Made by a program: the position numbers and the translations under genes. Positions 16,907 through 23,509 of a DNA stretch of 28,842 bases are shown piece after piece. The stretch spans positions 1 to 28,842 of the forward strand of contig CANQMY010000003.1 of NCBI GenBank assembly GCA_947625075.1, written 5' to 3'. Numbering within the stretch: the stretch's first letter is position 1; the number at the start of each line of letters is the position of its first letter. The stretch is from an uncultured Clostridia bacterium (lineage in GTDB: Bacteria > Bacillota > Clostridia > TANB77 > CAG-508). Under the pieces are notes generated by a model. It searched no databases. It was given only the letters and a program-made list of their open reading frames with translations, and was not told where the DNA came from.

Positions 16907-18085
16907 TTACACATTTTTTCTAATTATTCTTCTTGTCTTTGGTGCAGAATTTTCGTTTTCATCCATATTAGCTTCAGCAACTTGTTTTTTTGTTTCGTCA
17001 TATAATTGTGGACTAAGTTCATCTTTGTATTCTTCAACTAATTCCATTGCTCTTTCTTTTGTTTTCTTTCTAATTTCATCTCTTTGTTTTTGATCTGCTT
17101 TTATGATACTTTTTGCTGCTAAACGAGCGGCATCTTCTTCTATTTGATTCTCTATTCTTTTCTTCTTTTCTTCTAATACATCTCTTGCAGTTGAATATAA
17201 TCTGTCATATTCTGAATCAATTGCATCTTTCAATGTATATTTTTCTGAAGAGTCTCTATTATATGCAACATATAGTAATTCAGCTAATTCTTCTGAATCA
17301 AGTACTTTTCCTGAAACTTCAGCAGATGATAAAGATCTAATTAATGCTTGTGATCTTGTATATAATTCTGTAAATGCTATATCATCTACTTCTTCTTTTG
17401 AATATTTACTTATATCACCATATTCTGCTGTATTGTATGATAAAACTATATAAGTTTTTTGTTGTAAAATATTTTTGCTTTCGCTTATCTTTTTTGTATA
17501 ATCCTCTATTGATTCACCATATTCTAATATATTTTCTTTTCTTCTTTTATCAAACATTAATCTTTGAACAGCATCATCGTTTCCTCTTGATTTTGCCATT
17601 TCGATTTGTGAATTTATTTTTATAATTTGATCATTAATATTTTCTATTCTTTTATCATATTGATTTAATATATTATTTAAATTTAATGTTCTTGTTTGAA
17701 CATAAAGCTGAACTGGAAATCTTAATGTATTTAAAAATTCTATAAAACCAGATTCAACAGCATTTTTTTCATCTTCTGATAATAAATCATAGTTTATTCC
17801 TTTACATTGAACAACCATAACATATTGTTTTCTATTTTTTCTAGCTATCATATTATCAGTTATTGCATCAAATTCCATAAATTCATATATTGAATTTATG
17901 TTTTTTCCTGTTCTTGTTATTAAGTTCTGATTTTCCTCTTTTGGTTTTGATTTTATTTCCTCTTTAATATTTGGACTATTTTTACTTCTCATTTTAAAAA
18001 TAAGCAAAACTGCAATTAAACCAAGTAATAGAATTAAAACAAGTATTACTACTAAAATTATATTTAAGGTTTGTATAGTTATCAT
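16907..18085 (-). CDS. Membrane-anchored TraC-like (VirB4 N-domain-like) T4SS protein
   Basis: The 392-residue protein has one N-terminal transmembrane helix (about 7-30) and a cytoplasmic domain. The domain pattern is FDAITDNMI, YVMVVQCKGINYDLL, AVESGFIEFLNTLRFPVQLY and VQTRTLNL. This resembles the first domain of Gram-positive VirB4/TraC-like proteins but has no P-loop. Residues from about 170 onward form long charged helices with coiled-coil character (KKRIENQIEEDAARLAAK). It starts on the stop codon of the PrgI-like gene (TAATG overlap) and is followed at once by virB4. I infer that it docks VirB4 to the membrane together with the PrgI/VirB3 protein. The family assignment comes from pattern memory rather than a search. 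Confidence 0.65.
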   Translation of the reverse strand: MITIQTLNIILVVILVLILLLGLIAVLLIFKMRSKNSPNIKEEIKSKPKEENQNLITRTGKNINSIYEFMEFDAITDNMIARKNRKQYVMVVQCKGINYDLLSEDEKNAVESGFIEFLNTLRFPVQLYVQTRTLNLNNILNQYDKRIENINDQIIKINSQIEMAKSRGNDDAVQRLMFDKRRKENILEYGESIEDYTKKISESKNILQQKTYIVLSYNTAEYGDISKYSKEEVDDIAFTELYTRSQALIRSLSSAEVSGKVLDSEELAELLYVAYNRDSSEKYTLKDAIDSEYDRLYSTARDVLEEKKKRIENQIEEDAARLAAKSIIKADQKQRDEIRKKTKERAMELVEEYKDELSPQLYDETKKQVAEANMDENENSAPKTRRIIRKNV

Positions 18086-18519
18086 TATATTTTCTCCTCC
18101 TTTGTATTATTTGAATTTTCTTTATCTGATTTAGAAATATTTAAAATATTTAATGGATTACTTGTAGTATTATAATCTGGTTCTTTTCTATTTACAGAAT
18201 AAGTATATAATTTTTTGTTTTTATTAAACTTAATATAATTCATTATAACCTGATCTATAGAATCTCCACCAATGTTTTTTGCTATTTTTCCATTACCTGT
18301 AGATGGAAATTTTATTGTTCCTATTCCATATCCAATTAATGCTAATATAGCAGTAATTACTAAACCTACTGTACCTAATCCAAACATTCCAAATATAGCA
18401 TAAAATATTAATCCTATCATTCCTCCTATTGCAGTATAAATAAGTGATTTTGTAGTAAAGATATATAATATTCTACCTTCTCCTTTTAATTTGTTACTTG
18501 GAATATAGTAACTTCCCAT
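18085..18519 (-). CDS. PrgI-family (VirB3/TcpE-like) T4SS membrane protein
   Basis: The 144-residue protein opens with YYIPSNKLKGEGRILYIFTT, the usual PrgI-family start. Two close transmembrane helices follow (about 30-75, rich in Gly: GLIFYAIFGMFGLGTVGLV), then IGTIKFPSTG and a polar C-terminal tail. PrgI/VirB3-type proteins sit in the cytoplasmic membrane next to VirB4, and they are nearly always encoded just before it or before its TraC-like partner, as here. An AAGGAGG site precedes the ATG. Its stop overlaps the next start by one base, so translation is coupled. It is a reliable marker that the locus is a T4SS. Confidence 0.85.
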   Translation of the reverse strand: MGSYYIPSNKLKGEGRILYIFTTKSLIYTAIGGMIGLIFYAIFGMFGLGTVGLVITAILALIGYGIGTIKFPSTGNGKIAKNIGGDSIDQVIMNYIKFNKNKKLYTYSVNRKEPDYNTTSNPLNILNISKSDKENSNNTKEEKI

Positions 18520-18545
18520 TCTAATTCCTCCTTAGTTTTATTTTT

Positions 18546-18944
18546 TTAATCAAGTATATTATTCAATACTGATATTACAATTGCAAATATTCCTGTTGCT
18601 CCATAAACTAATACAACTGATATTACATAGTAAATTAATTTTTGTTTTAGTTGTGCTTTTTCATTAGCTCCTGAAATCATATATTTTACACCCATTATTA
18701 ATCCAACAACTACTAATACTATTGTTGCTATTCCAACAAGAGTAGTTCCAACAGGTATAAATTTATCTATTGCATCTTGAACACTTATAGGTGAGTTTTC
18801 ACTTCCTTTATCAATAAAATTCTTTCCCGTAGAAAATATATCATCTAGTCCAGCTGCTGAAACTTTTGTAGCTCCAAAAAATAATATAATTAATAATGTT
18901 ATTAATATTATTTTGATTATCAAATTAATTTTTTTGTGTTTCAT
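18546..18944 (-). CDS. VirB2/TrbC-like pilin-type membrane protein 3 (operon head)
   Basis: The 132-residue product starts at the ATG at 18944, five bases after GGGGGA; an in-frame ATG at 18965 has no site. A signal peptide (about 1-31, ending VSA) precedes a polar stretch, then two hydrophobic helices joined by a short charged loop (MGVKYMISGANEKAQLKQKL). This is the TrbC/VirB2 layout of a two-helix pilin. It differs more from the other two copies and lacks their Cys. It heads the large operon, with a good promoter 44-72 bases upstream. A pilus or channel-core subunit role is inferred from layout and position. Confidence 0.78.
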   Translation of the reverse strand: MKHKKINLIIKIILITLLIILFFGATKVSAAGLDDIFSTGKNFIDKGSENSPISVQDAIDKFIPVGTTLVGIATIVLVVVGLIMGVKYMISGANEKAQLKQKLIYYVISVVLVYGATGIFAIVISVLNNILD

Positions 18945-18987
18945 CTTTTCCCCCATTTCATACAATACACCTAATTTTACTTGTATT

Positions 18988-19016
18988 ATTATATAATGCT
19001 TACCCTAATCTTTCAA
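18988..19016 (-). promoter_or_regulatory. Sigma-A promoter of the main T4SS operon
   Basis: TTGAAA (19011-19016), a 17-base spacer and a perfect TATAAT (18988-18993) lie on the minus strand. Transcription would start near 18981, about 37 bases before the chosen start of the third pilin-like gene. Confidence 0.75.
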
Positions 19017-19073
19017 TACTTTTACTAAAATTTAATATATTTGTAATACTATTTTCATTTATATATAATTAAA

Positions 19074-19106
19074 AAAAATTAGACAGATAAACTCTGTCTA
19101 ATTTTT
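19074..19106 (-). terminator. Intrinsic terminator after pilin-like gene 2
   Basis: A 14-bp perfect stem (AAAAATTAGACAGA at 19074-19087 pairs with 19093-19106, loop of 5) is followed by a T-run on the minus strand. It begins 3 bases past the stop of the second pilin-like gene. Confidence 0.88.
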
Positions 19107-19109
19107 TAT

Positions 19110-19517
19110 TTAAAATAAATTATTTAATGCAATATTAGAAATAATTTTAATCATCGTTCCTATTCCGAATAAAATAAATGCTCCTATGGCATAACTTACT
19201 AATTCTTTTTTTGCTTCTGCTTTTGCTTCTGGCGCTTTGTTCATAAATTGAACTCCTTTATATATTAGTACTATTACAGCTGCTCCATAACATAAATATT
19301 GAACTAATCCAATTATTTTTGCTCCAACTTCATTATAAGTATTTCCCTGATTTCCATAAATGCCGCCTAGTTGTTCTTTACTTATATCTATGTCAGCAAT
19401 CTTTAAAGCTGACTCATTTGATTTATATGTTAGTTGATTTGCATTTGATACTGTATTAAACAACAATATTAATATAATCACAAGTAGACTTATTTTTATT
19501 ATTTTCTTTATTTTCAT
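19110..19517 (-). CDS. VirB2/TrbC-like pilin-type membrane protein 2
   Basis: The product is 135 residues from the ATG at 19517. The in-frame ATG at 19589 is ruled out because it lies upstream of the likely transcription start (about 19574), while AGGAAGG lies 12 bases before 19517. A signal peptide (about 1-27, ending SNA) and a polar segment of about 35 residues come first. The two-helix pilin core follows: GLVQYLCYGAAVIVLIYKGV, then QFMNKAPEAKAEAKKE and a second helix. It shares VQxxCYxAAVI and a KAExKK loop with copy 1, so the two are clear paralogues. It forms its own transcription unit, with promoter and terminator both visible. Confidence 0.8.
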   Translation of the reverse strand: MKIKKIIKISLLVIILILLFNTVSNANQLTYKSNESALKIADIDISKEQLGGIYGNQGNTYNEVGAKIIGLVQYLCYGAAVIVLIYKGVQFMNKAPEAKAEAKKELVSYAIGAFILFGIGTMIKIISNIALNNLF

Positions 19518-19580
19518 TACAATTTTATTCCTTCCTAAATAGCTTTTTATTCTTACGGAAATTAATAAATTCTGCTTTTT

Positions 19581-19609
19581 ATTATACATTTATTTTATAA
19601 ATCTTGCAA
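19581..19609 (-). promoter_or_regulatory. Sigma-A promoter of pilin-like gene 2
   Basis: TTGCAA (19604-19609), a 17-base spacer and a perfect TATAAT (19581-19586) lie on the minus strand. The -10 box overlaps the region just upstream of the rejected ATG at 19589, which settles the choice of the ATG at 19517. Confidence 0.7.
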
Positions 19610-19636
19610 TACTTTTTAATAAATTATTTGCAATAT

Positions 19637-19673
19637 AAAAAAGTATGCGAAATCAGATTTCGCATACTTTTTT
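19637..19673 (-). terminator. Strong hairpin terminator after pilin-like gene 1
   Basis: An 18-bp perfect stem (19637-19654 with 19656-19673; core AGTATGCGAAATC) ends in T-runs on both strands, so it can act in either direction. It lies 12 bases past the stop of pilin-like gene 1. Confidence 0.92.
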
Positions 19674-19685
19674 ATTTTTTAATAA

Positions 19686-20045
19686 TTAGTCTTGTTTAAC
19701 TGTTGAATTTGCAACATTCTTGATTAAATTTAATAATAATCCTGCTGCAAATACAAGTACAGCACCTACAACATAGATAATTGCACTCTTTTTAATTTCT
19801 GCTTTTCCATCAGGTGAAGCTGTCATGAATTTAACACCTAATATAACAATTAAGATTACAGCAGCTGCATAGCATATAAATTGAACTATACCAATTACAT
19901 TGCTTACTGTATTAGTTAATCCAGCATCTGTTGGTGCTTTTCCTGTTGGTATTGTAACATCACCAAATACAACTGATACTGCTGATAATATTGTAGCAAT
20001 CAAAACTAAAGCTACTACTATCTTTGATAATCTCTTTATAGACAT
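19686..20045 (-). CDS. VirB2/TrbC-like pilin-type membrane protein 1 (strong promoter)
   Basis: The product is 119 residues from the ATG at 20045, with AGGAGG six bases upstream. An in-frame ATG at 20072 falls at the predicted transcription start and has no site. A signal peptide (about 1-28, ending VFG) gives a mature protein of about 90 residues with two helices: IGIVQFICYAAAVILIVILG, then VKFMTASPDGKAEIKKS and a second helix ending LLNLIKN. This is the standard VirB2/TrbC pilin shape. A perfect consensus promoter and an 18-bp terminator frame it as a monocistronic, highly expressed unit, as expected for a major pilus subunit. The major-pilin role is inferred from expression signals. Confidence 0.82.
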   Translation of the reverse strand: MSIKRLSKIVVALVLIATILSAVSVVFGDVTIPTGKAPTDAGLTNTVSNVIGIVQFICYAAAVILIVILGVKFMTASPDGKAEIKKSAIIYVVGAVLVFAAGLLLNLIKNVANSTVKQD

Positions 20046-20077
20046 AGTTATCCTCCTTTTGTTATTTCTCACTATTA

Positions 20078-20106
20078 ATTATAAAATATTTAAATTAAAA
20101 TGTCAA
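20078..20106 (-). promoter_or_regulatory. Perfect consensus sigma-A promoter of pilin-like gene 1
   Basis: TTGACA (20101-20106), exactly 17 bases, and TATAAT (20078-20083) lie on the minus strand, with no mismatch to consensus. The -35 box overlaps the stop codon of the Spo0E-like gene (20103-20105). Confidence 0.88.
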
Positions 20107-20261
20107 ATATTTTCATAAAAAATACTATTTTTTTCATAATATTTCTCAATTAATTTGTCTAATTGTACACTTAAATCATAAATTTTGCTATAATCTTCAT
20201 TATTTTCTATACTTTCATTAAGTTTTTTCCTTAAAATATTAATTTCTTCTTTATTTGACAT
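20103..20261 (-). CDS. Spo0E-like aspartyl-phosphate phosphatase (52 residues)
   Basis: Spo0E-family proteins remove phosphate from Spo0A~P and so restrain sporulation and other Spo0A-driven fates. The 52-residue product has the family pattern of two helices. The first has EEINILRKKLNES. The second has LSVQLDKLIEKYY, matching the S-Q-E-L-D signature with SVQLD (about residues 31-35). Length is at the short end of the family. AGGAG lies seven bases before the ATG, and a promoter (20295-20323) sits just upstream. It stands alone between the M16 genes and the pilin-like gene, and no terminator separates it from the latter. The assignment is by motif; key Ser and Asp are present. Confidence 0.72.
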   Translation of the reverse strand: MSNKEEINILRKKLNESIENNEDYSKIYDLSVQLDKLIEKYYEKNSIFYENI

Positions 20262-20294
20262 ATTCTTTCTCCTAATTATGTTTTTCTTATCTAT

Positions 20295-20323
20295 AAAATA
20301 ACATAATATTACAAGTCAGTCAA
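20295..20323 (-). promoter_or_regulatory. Sigma-A promoter of the Spo0E-like gene
   Basis: TTGACT (20318-20323), a 17-base spacer and TATTTT (20295-20300) lie on the minus strand. The leader to the ATG at 20261 would be about 27 bases and holds the AGGAG site. Confidence 0.62.
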
Positions 20324-20328
20324 CATTT

Positions 20329-20360
20329 TTTGTCGATTAAAAAAATTTTTCATCGACAAT
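20329..20360 (-). promoter_or_regulatory. Inverted repeat with Spo0A-box-like half sites
   Basis: TTGTCGAT (20330-20337) and its exact complement ATCGACAA (20352-20359) face each other across 14 AT-only bases plus C. TTTGTCGAT differs at one base from the Spo0A box TTTGTCGAA. The dyad sits just upstream of the -35 box of the Spo0E-like promoter, where an activator or repressor would bind. It lacks a T-run on the minus strand, so it is unlikely to be the terminator of the M16 genes. Confidence 0.4.
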
Positions 20361-20394
20361 TTTTTACAATTTCTAAGGGTTTTTTACACTTTTT

Positions 20395-21654
20395 TTATCT
20401 AACTATTGAAAGTACAGATTCATTTTCCTTAAATAGTTTATTTAATATTTCATTTACATACTCTATATCAATTTCATCAATTTTATCTATATAATCCATG
20501 CTATTTATATCTTTTATTGCATCAGATAAATACATTCTTCCTATTTCTTCAACATCATTGTACTCTGTCACAATGTCTCCATATATTTTTTTCTTGCTTC
20601 TTTCAAAATCTTCCTCTGAAACATTTTCTTTTTTAAGTGTTTGTTCTATTTTTTCATAAACCTTTTTAGGATCAGTCGATTCCCCAGCAATTAATACATG
20701 TGCATAAGTCTTTGAATATTCATAACTTATATCTAATGATGTTTGCAATAATCCATCATTATATAGTTCTTGATAAATTTTTGATGTTTTTCCTAATAAA
20801 CTATTAAGTATTATTTGTATTGCTAAATCTTTCTTTACTACGTCATCACATTGTTCTAATTCGTCTTTATATCCTATCATAAACATTGGCATATTTATTC
20901 CCATATTTGCTTCTTTTTGCTTTTTATTTATTCCTTTTTGTTCTTTTGGATATATCCTTTTTATTTCTTCATTTTTTTCCTTAGTTTTGATTCTCTTTTT
21001 TACTTCTTCTATAATTTTTTCTGGTTCAAAATCACCACTTATACACATAACCATATTTGATGGATGATAAAAAGTATTATAGCAAGAATAAAGAATTTCT
21101 TTTGTTATTTTTGATATTGATTCTACTGTACCAGCTATATCTAGTTTTATAGGATTATTTGTATATAAACAGTCCATTGTATTCACATACAGCTTCCAAT
21201 CAGGTTCATCATCATATCTTCCTATTTCTTGACCTATAATTCCTCTTTCTTTTTCTACATTTTGATCTGTAAAATATGGACTTTGAACATAATTCATAAG
21301 TTCATCTAATCCTTCATAAAAATTATCGGTTCCTGCAAAAAGAAAAGCAGTATGGTCATTAGTTGTATATGCATTTGCATCTAACCCAAGTGCCATCATT
21401 TTATAAAGACTATCTATACCATTTTCATTTTCAAACATCTTATGTTCTAAATAATGTGCAACTCCATCTGGAACTTTTATTTCTTTGCCAGTTTTTGGTT
21501 CTATAAAATTGTTATCTATTGATCCAAATTTTGTTGCCCAAATTACATATTTCTTTTTGGTATTTTTCTTAGGAACTACTATTATTTTCATTCCATTTTC
21601 TAAAGTTTCAATATAAACGCTTTCATCTATTTTATTATTTTTTATAATTTTCAT
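20395..21654 (-). CDS. M16 zinc peptidase, YmfH-like active subunit
   Basis: The 419-residue insulinase-family peptidase has the inverted zinc motif HYLEH (His67, Glu70, His71) and the third zinc ligand region GQEIGRYDDEP (Glu143 or nearby). The second, weaker M16 domain follows, with the inactive-half layout around 180-400. Its partner gene immediately upstream lacks the zinc motif, so the two probably form an active/inactive heterodimer like YmfH/YmfF of Bacillus subtilis. It degrades or processes peptides in the cytoplasm or at the membrane; the natural substrate is not known. AGGAG lies an unusually long 16 bases before the ATG, but an in-frame stop upstream leaves no earlier start. Confidence 0.85.
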   Translation of the reverse strand: MKIIKNNKIDESVYIETLENGMKIIVVPKKNTKKKYVIWATKFGSIDNNFIEPKTGKEIKVPDGVAHYLEHKMFENENGIDSLYKMMALGLDANAYTTNDHTAFLFAGTDNFYEGLDELMNYVQSPYFTDQNVEKERGIIGQEIGRYDDEPDWKLYVNTMDCLYTNNPIKLDIAGTVESISKITKEILYSCYNTFYHPSNMVMCISGDFEPEKIIEEVKKRIKTKEKNEEIKRIYPKEQKGINKKQKEANMGINMPMFMIGYKDELEQCDDVVKKDLAIQIILNSLLGKTSKIYQELYNDGLLQTSLDISYEYSKTYAHVLIAGESTDPKKVYEKIEQTLKKENVSEEDFERSKKKIYGDIVTEYNDVEEIGRMYLSDAIKDINSMDYIDKIDEIDIEYVNEILNKLFKENESVLSIVR

Positions 21655-21697
21655 ATAGTTTTAATATAATCTCCTTTCTTTGCTTAGAATCTATATT

Positions 21698-22879
21698 TTA
21701 TTCTTCTCCGTGCAAGAAATATATAGTATCTAATTTTATATCTTTAGCAAGATTAATTACATCATTTTTAGATACTTTTTCTATATTTTCTATATATTTA
21801 TTTAGTTCTAAGTTTTCATCATATAATTTTTGGTCAAAATAATATGCTATTAAGTCTTCTTGTGATTCTTGAATTAGACTTAATGATGATGTTATTAATT
21901 TTTTTCCAGAGTTAAATTCGTCATCTGTTATATTACCATTTTTCATTTCTTCTAATTGTTTTTTTATTATTTCTACTGCTTTTTTATAATTTGATGTTTC
22001 AATTCCCGTTTTTATAAATATTGCATTTTTTCTTCTTATATAACTAGAACCAGCTGAATATGCTAAACCTTCCTTTTCTCTAACATTTTGAAATAATTTT
22101 GAATTTGCACCTCCACCTAAAATTGTATTATATACTGATATAACACTTTTTGGTTCTTCTGGTGTAACTAGACCCATTATTAGTTTTCCTTGTGTTACAT
22201 CCATTTTTTCTTTTATTTCTTTATTTTTTATTTCATGTTTTTGAATTTCATTTTTTATTAAATTTTCTTTGCTGTTTCTAACTGGAATTTCTATATTTTC
22301 TAATTCTTTTCCACATCCAAAGCAATCTATTCTTGCTTCATTTATAATTTTTTTATATTGTTCATATAGCTTCTTTTCATCTATTTTTTCTAAATCTTTT
22401 ACATTTCCAAATTTATATAAGCCATAAATTTCTCCTTCAAACATCTCTTCAATGCATCTGTCTAAAGAATACTTTGCCTTATTATCTTTTCTTGATTCAA
22501 TTATTCTTCTAATGTTTTCTTTTTCCTGATCTACGTATTCTCTCTTAAAACCATTATTTTCAACTAATGGATTAAAAACTAATTCTTCTAAAAATTTTGT
22601 GGCATTTTGTTTTTCTGGTAAATATTTATTGCTTAAAATTTCTATATAAAATTTTAGTACCTGATAATCGCCCATTTTATCTACACCACAATTAAAGCTT
22701 GCCCCATACATTTCTTCAAGCTTTTTGTTAATTTCTAGTTGACTTGGATACTTTTCTGTTCCTCTTCTTAAAACTGCTGGTATTAAACTATTGATTGTAA
22801 CTGTATCTTTGTTCATTGGAACTGTAAGAAATATTGCATATAAATTCGTTTTAAAAGTTTCCGTTTTTATTATATTCAT
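21698..22879 (-). CDS. M16 peptidase-like protein, YmfF-like non-catalytic subunit
   Basis: The 393-residue M16-family protein has no HxxEH motif: the corresponding region reads LRRGTEKYPSQLEINKKLEE. It has the typical C-domain pattern VYNTILGGGANSKLFQNVRE and the following EGLAYSAGSSY with the Arg/Tyr pair that helps substrate binding in the partner. This matches YmfF-like subunits, which pair with YmfH. The gene order (this gene, then the zinc-bearing one, 43 bases later) is the same as in Bacillus ymfF-ymfH. AAAGGAGG lies before the ATG. It is likely co-transcribed with the next gene from a promoter inside the 0.3 kb gap upstream. Confidence 0.82.
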   Translation of the reverse strand: MNIIKTETFKTNLYAIFLTVPMNKDTVTINSLIPAVLRRGTEKYPSQLEINKKLEEMYGASFNCGVDKMGDYQVLKFYIEILSNKYLPEKQNATKFLEELVFNPLVENNGFKREYVDQEKENIRRIIESRKDNKAKYSLDRCIEEMFEGEIYGLYKFGNVKDLEKIDEKKLYEQYKKIINEARIDCFGCGKELENIEIPVRNSKENLIKNEIQKHEIKNKEIKEKMDVTQGKLIMGLVTPEEPKSVISVYNTILGGGANSKLFQNVREKEGLAYSAGSSYIRRKNAIFIKTGIETSNYKKAVEIIKKQLEEMKNGNITDDEFNSGKKLITSSLSLIQESQEDLIAYYFDQKLYDENLELNKYIENIEKVSKNDVINLAKDIKLDTIYFLHGEE

Positions 22880-22894
22880 TTAAAATCCTCCTTT

Positions 22895-23061
22895 TTAATT
22901 AATATTATATATATCAAATTCTTCTATTTCACCAATTTTTTCATAATTGTCTTTATATATTTTCTTATTTTATCGTTTTCTTGAAACAAATATTCATTAT
23001 CTTTTAAATTTTTATCTACATTTGCTCCATAGTATATGTAATAACAATCATAATTATTTAT
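22895..23061 (-). pseudogene. Probable decayed gene remnant upstream of the M16 pair
   Basis: An open stretch without a start runs from 23061 to a TAG at 22924-22926, and includes YYIYYGANVDKNLKDNEYLF. A second frame then continues plausibly to a TAA at 22895-22897, ending GEIEEFDIYNIN. Moving between the frames needs one lost base near 22955. A smaller coding-like piece (KSYIIVNDSNI) lies further upstream. The composition looks protein-coding, but there is no start and no recognisable family. Confidence 0.3.
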
Positions 23062-23105
23062 TTATTTTATATTATTGATTAATCTACCAATACTAATTAT
23101 GCTTA

Positions 23106-23134
23106 ATCCTATTAAATGTTGGAATCATTGACAA
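23106..23134 (-). promoter_or_regulatory. Possible promoter of the M16 gene pair
   Basis: TTGTCA (23129-23134), 17 bases and TAGGAT (23106-23111) lie just after the rpsU terminator. It would give a leader of about 220 bases crossing the gene remnant. Each box has one or two mismatches. Confidence 0.35.
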
Positions 23135-23178
23135 TAATATATGATTTTTCATTCTTTTTTATTTTTAAAATTAATAAA

Positions 23179-23207
23179 GCTAAAAATTAGATGATCTAAT
23201 TTTTAGC
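23179..23207 (-). terminator. Hairpin terminator of rpsU
   Basis: Near-perfect dyad GCTAAAAATTAGAT (23179-23192) pairs with 23194-23207, so the hairpin loop is about AGATGATCT. It starts 8 bases past the rpsU stop. The downstream tail on the minus strand is T-rich but interrupted. Confidence 0.7.
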
Positions 23208-23215
23208 CTCATTTC

Positions 23216-23386
23216 TTAAAATTTTCTTTTTCTTGCTGCCTCTGATTTTTTCTTTCTTTTTACGCTTGGCTTTTCATAGCATTCTCTTTTGCGCACCTCT
23301 TGTAAAACGCCGTTTCTTGCACATTGTCTTTTAAATCTTTTTAAGGCATCTTCTATATTTCCATTATTAACTTTAATCTCTGACAT
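23216..23386 (-). CDS. rpsU: 30S ribosomal protein S21
   Basis: The 56-residue basic protein begins MSEIKVNNGNIEDALKRFKR, continues QCARNGVLQEVRKRECYEKP and ends in a Lys/Arg run (KKKSEAARKRKF). This is the full S21 pattern with usual length. S21 binds the 30S platform near the anti-Shine-Dalgarno end of 16S rRNA and aids initiation. GGAAGGAGG precedes the ATG. It has its own promoter and terminator, and its leader contains a small hairpin that might serve control. Confidence 0.96.
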   Translation of the reverse strand: MSEIKVNNGNIEDALKRFKRQCARNGVLQEVRKRECYEKPSVKRKKKSEAARKRKF

Positions 23387-23430
23387 CTTTTATCCCCTCC
23401 TTCCAATGCTTTAGCTTTATATAGTGGGAT

Positions 23431-23449
23431 ATTGAACCTTCAGTTCAAT
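23431..23449 (-). promoter_or_regulatory. Hairpin in the rpsU leader
   Basis: ATTGAAC (23431-23437) pairs with GTTCAAT (23443-23449) around a 5-base loop, between the promoter and the ribosome binding site of rpsU. On the plus strand it is followed by T8, but there is no plus-strand gene to terminate. A role in control of rpsU is only a guess. Confidence 0.35.
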
Positions 23450-23470
23450 TTTTTTCCTAAATACTTAGTT

Positions 23471-23500
23471 ATTATACATTATACTGTATAAACTTGTCAA
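23471..23500 (-). promoter_or_regulatory. Sigma-A promoter of rpsU
   Basis: TTGACA (23495-23500), an 18-base spacer and TATAAT (23471-23476) lie on the minus strand, ten bases after the nrdG stop. The leader is about 80 bases. Confidence 0.75.
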
Positions 23501-23509
23501 GTGTTGATA

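Noticed and set aside
18945..18965. Earlier ATG starts for the pilin, VirB6, VirB4 and NrdD genes
   Set aside because: In each case the ribosome binding site lies inside the extension, or the ATG falls at or upstream of the predicted transcription start; the later ATG was chosen.
20326..20366. Hairpin plus T6 on the plus strand as a terminator
   Set aside because: No plus-strand gene precedes it, and on the minus strand the hairpin is followed by A residues, so it is better read as an operator-like dyad.
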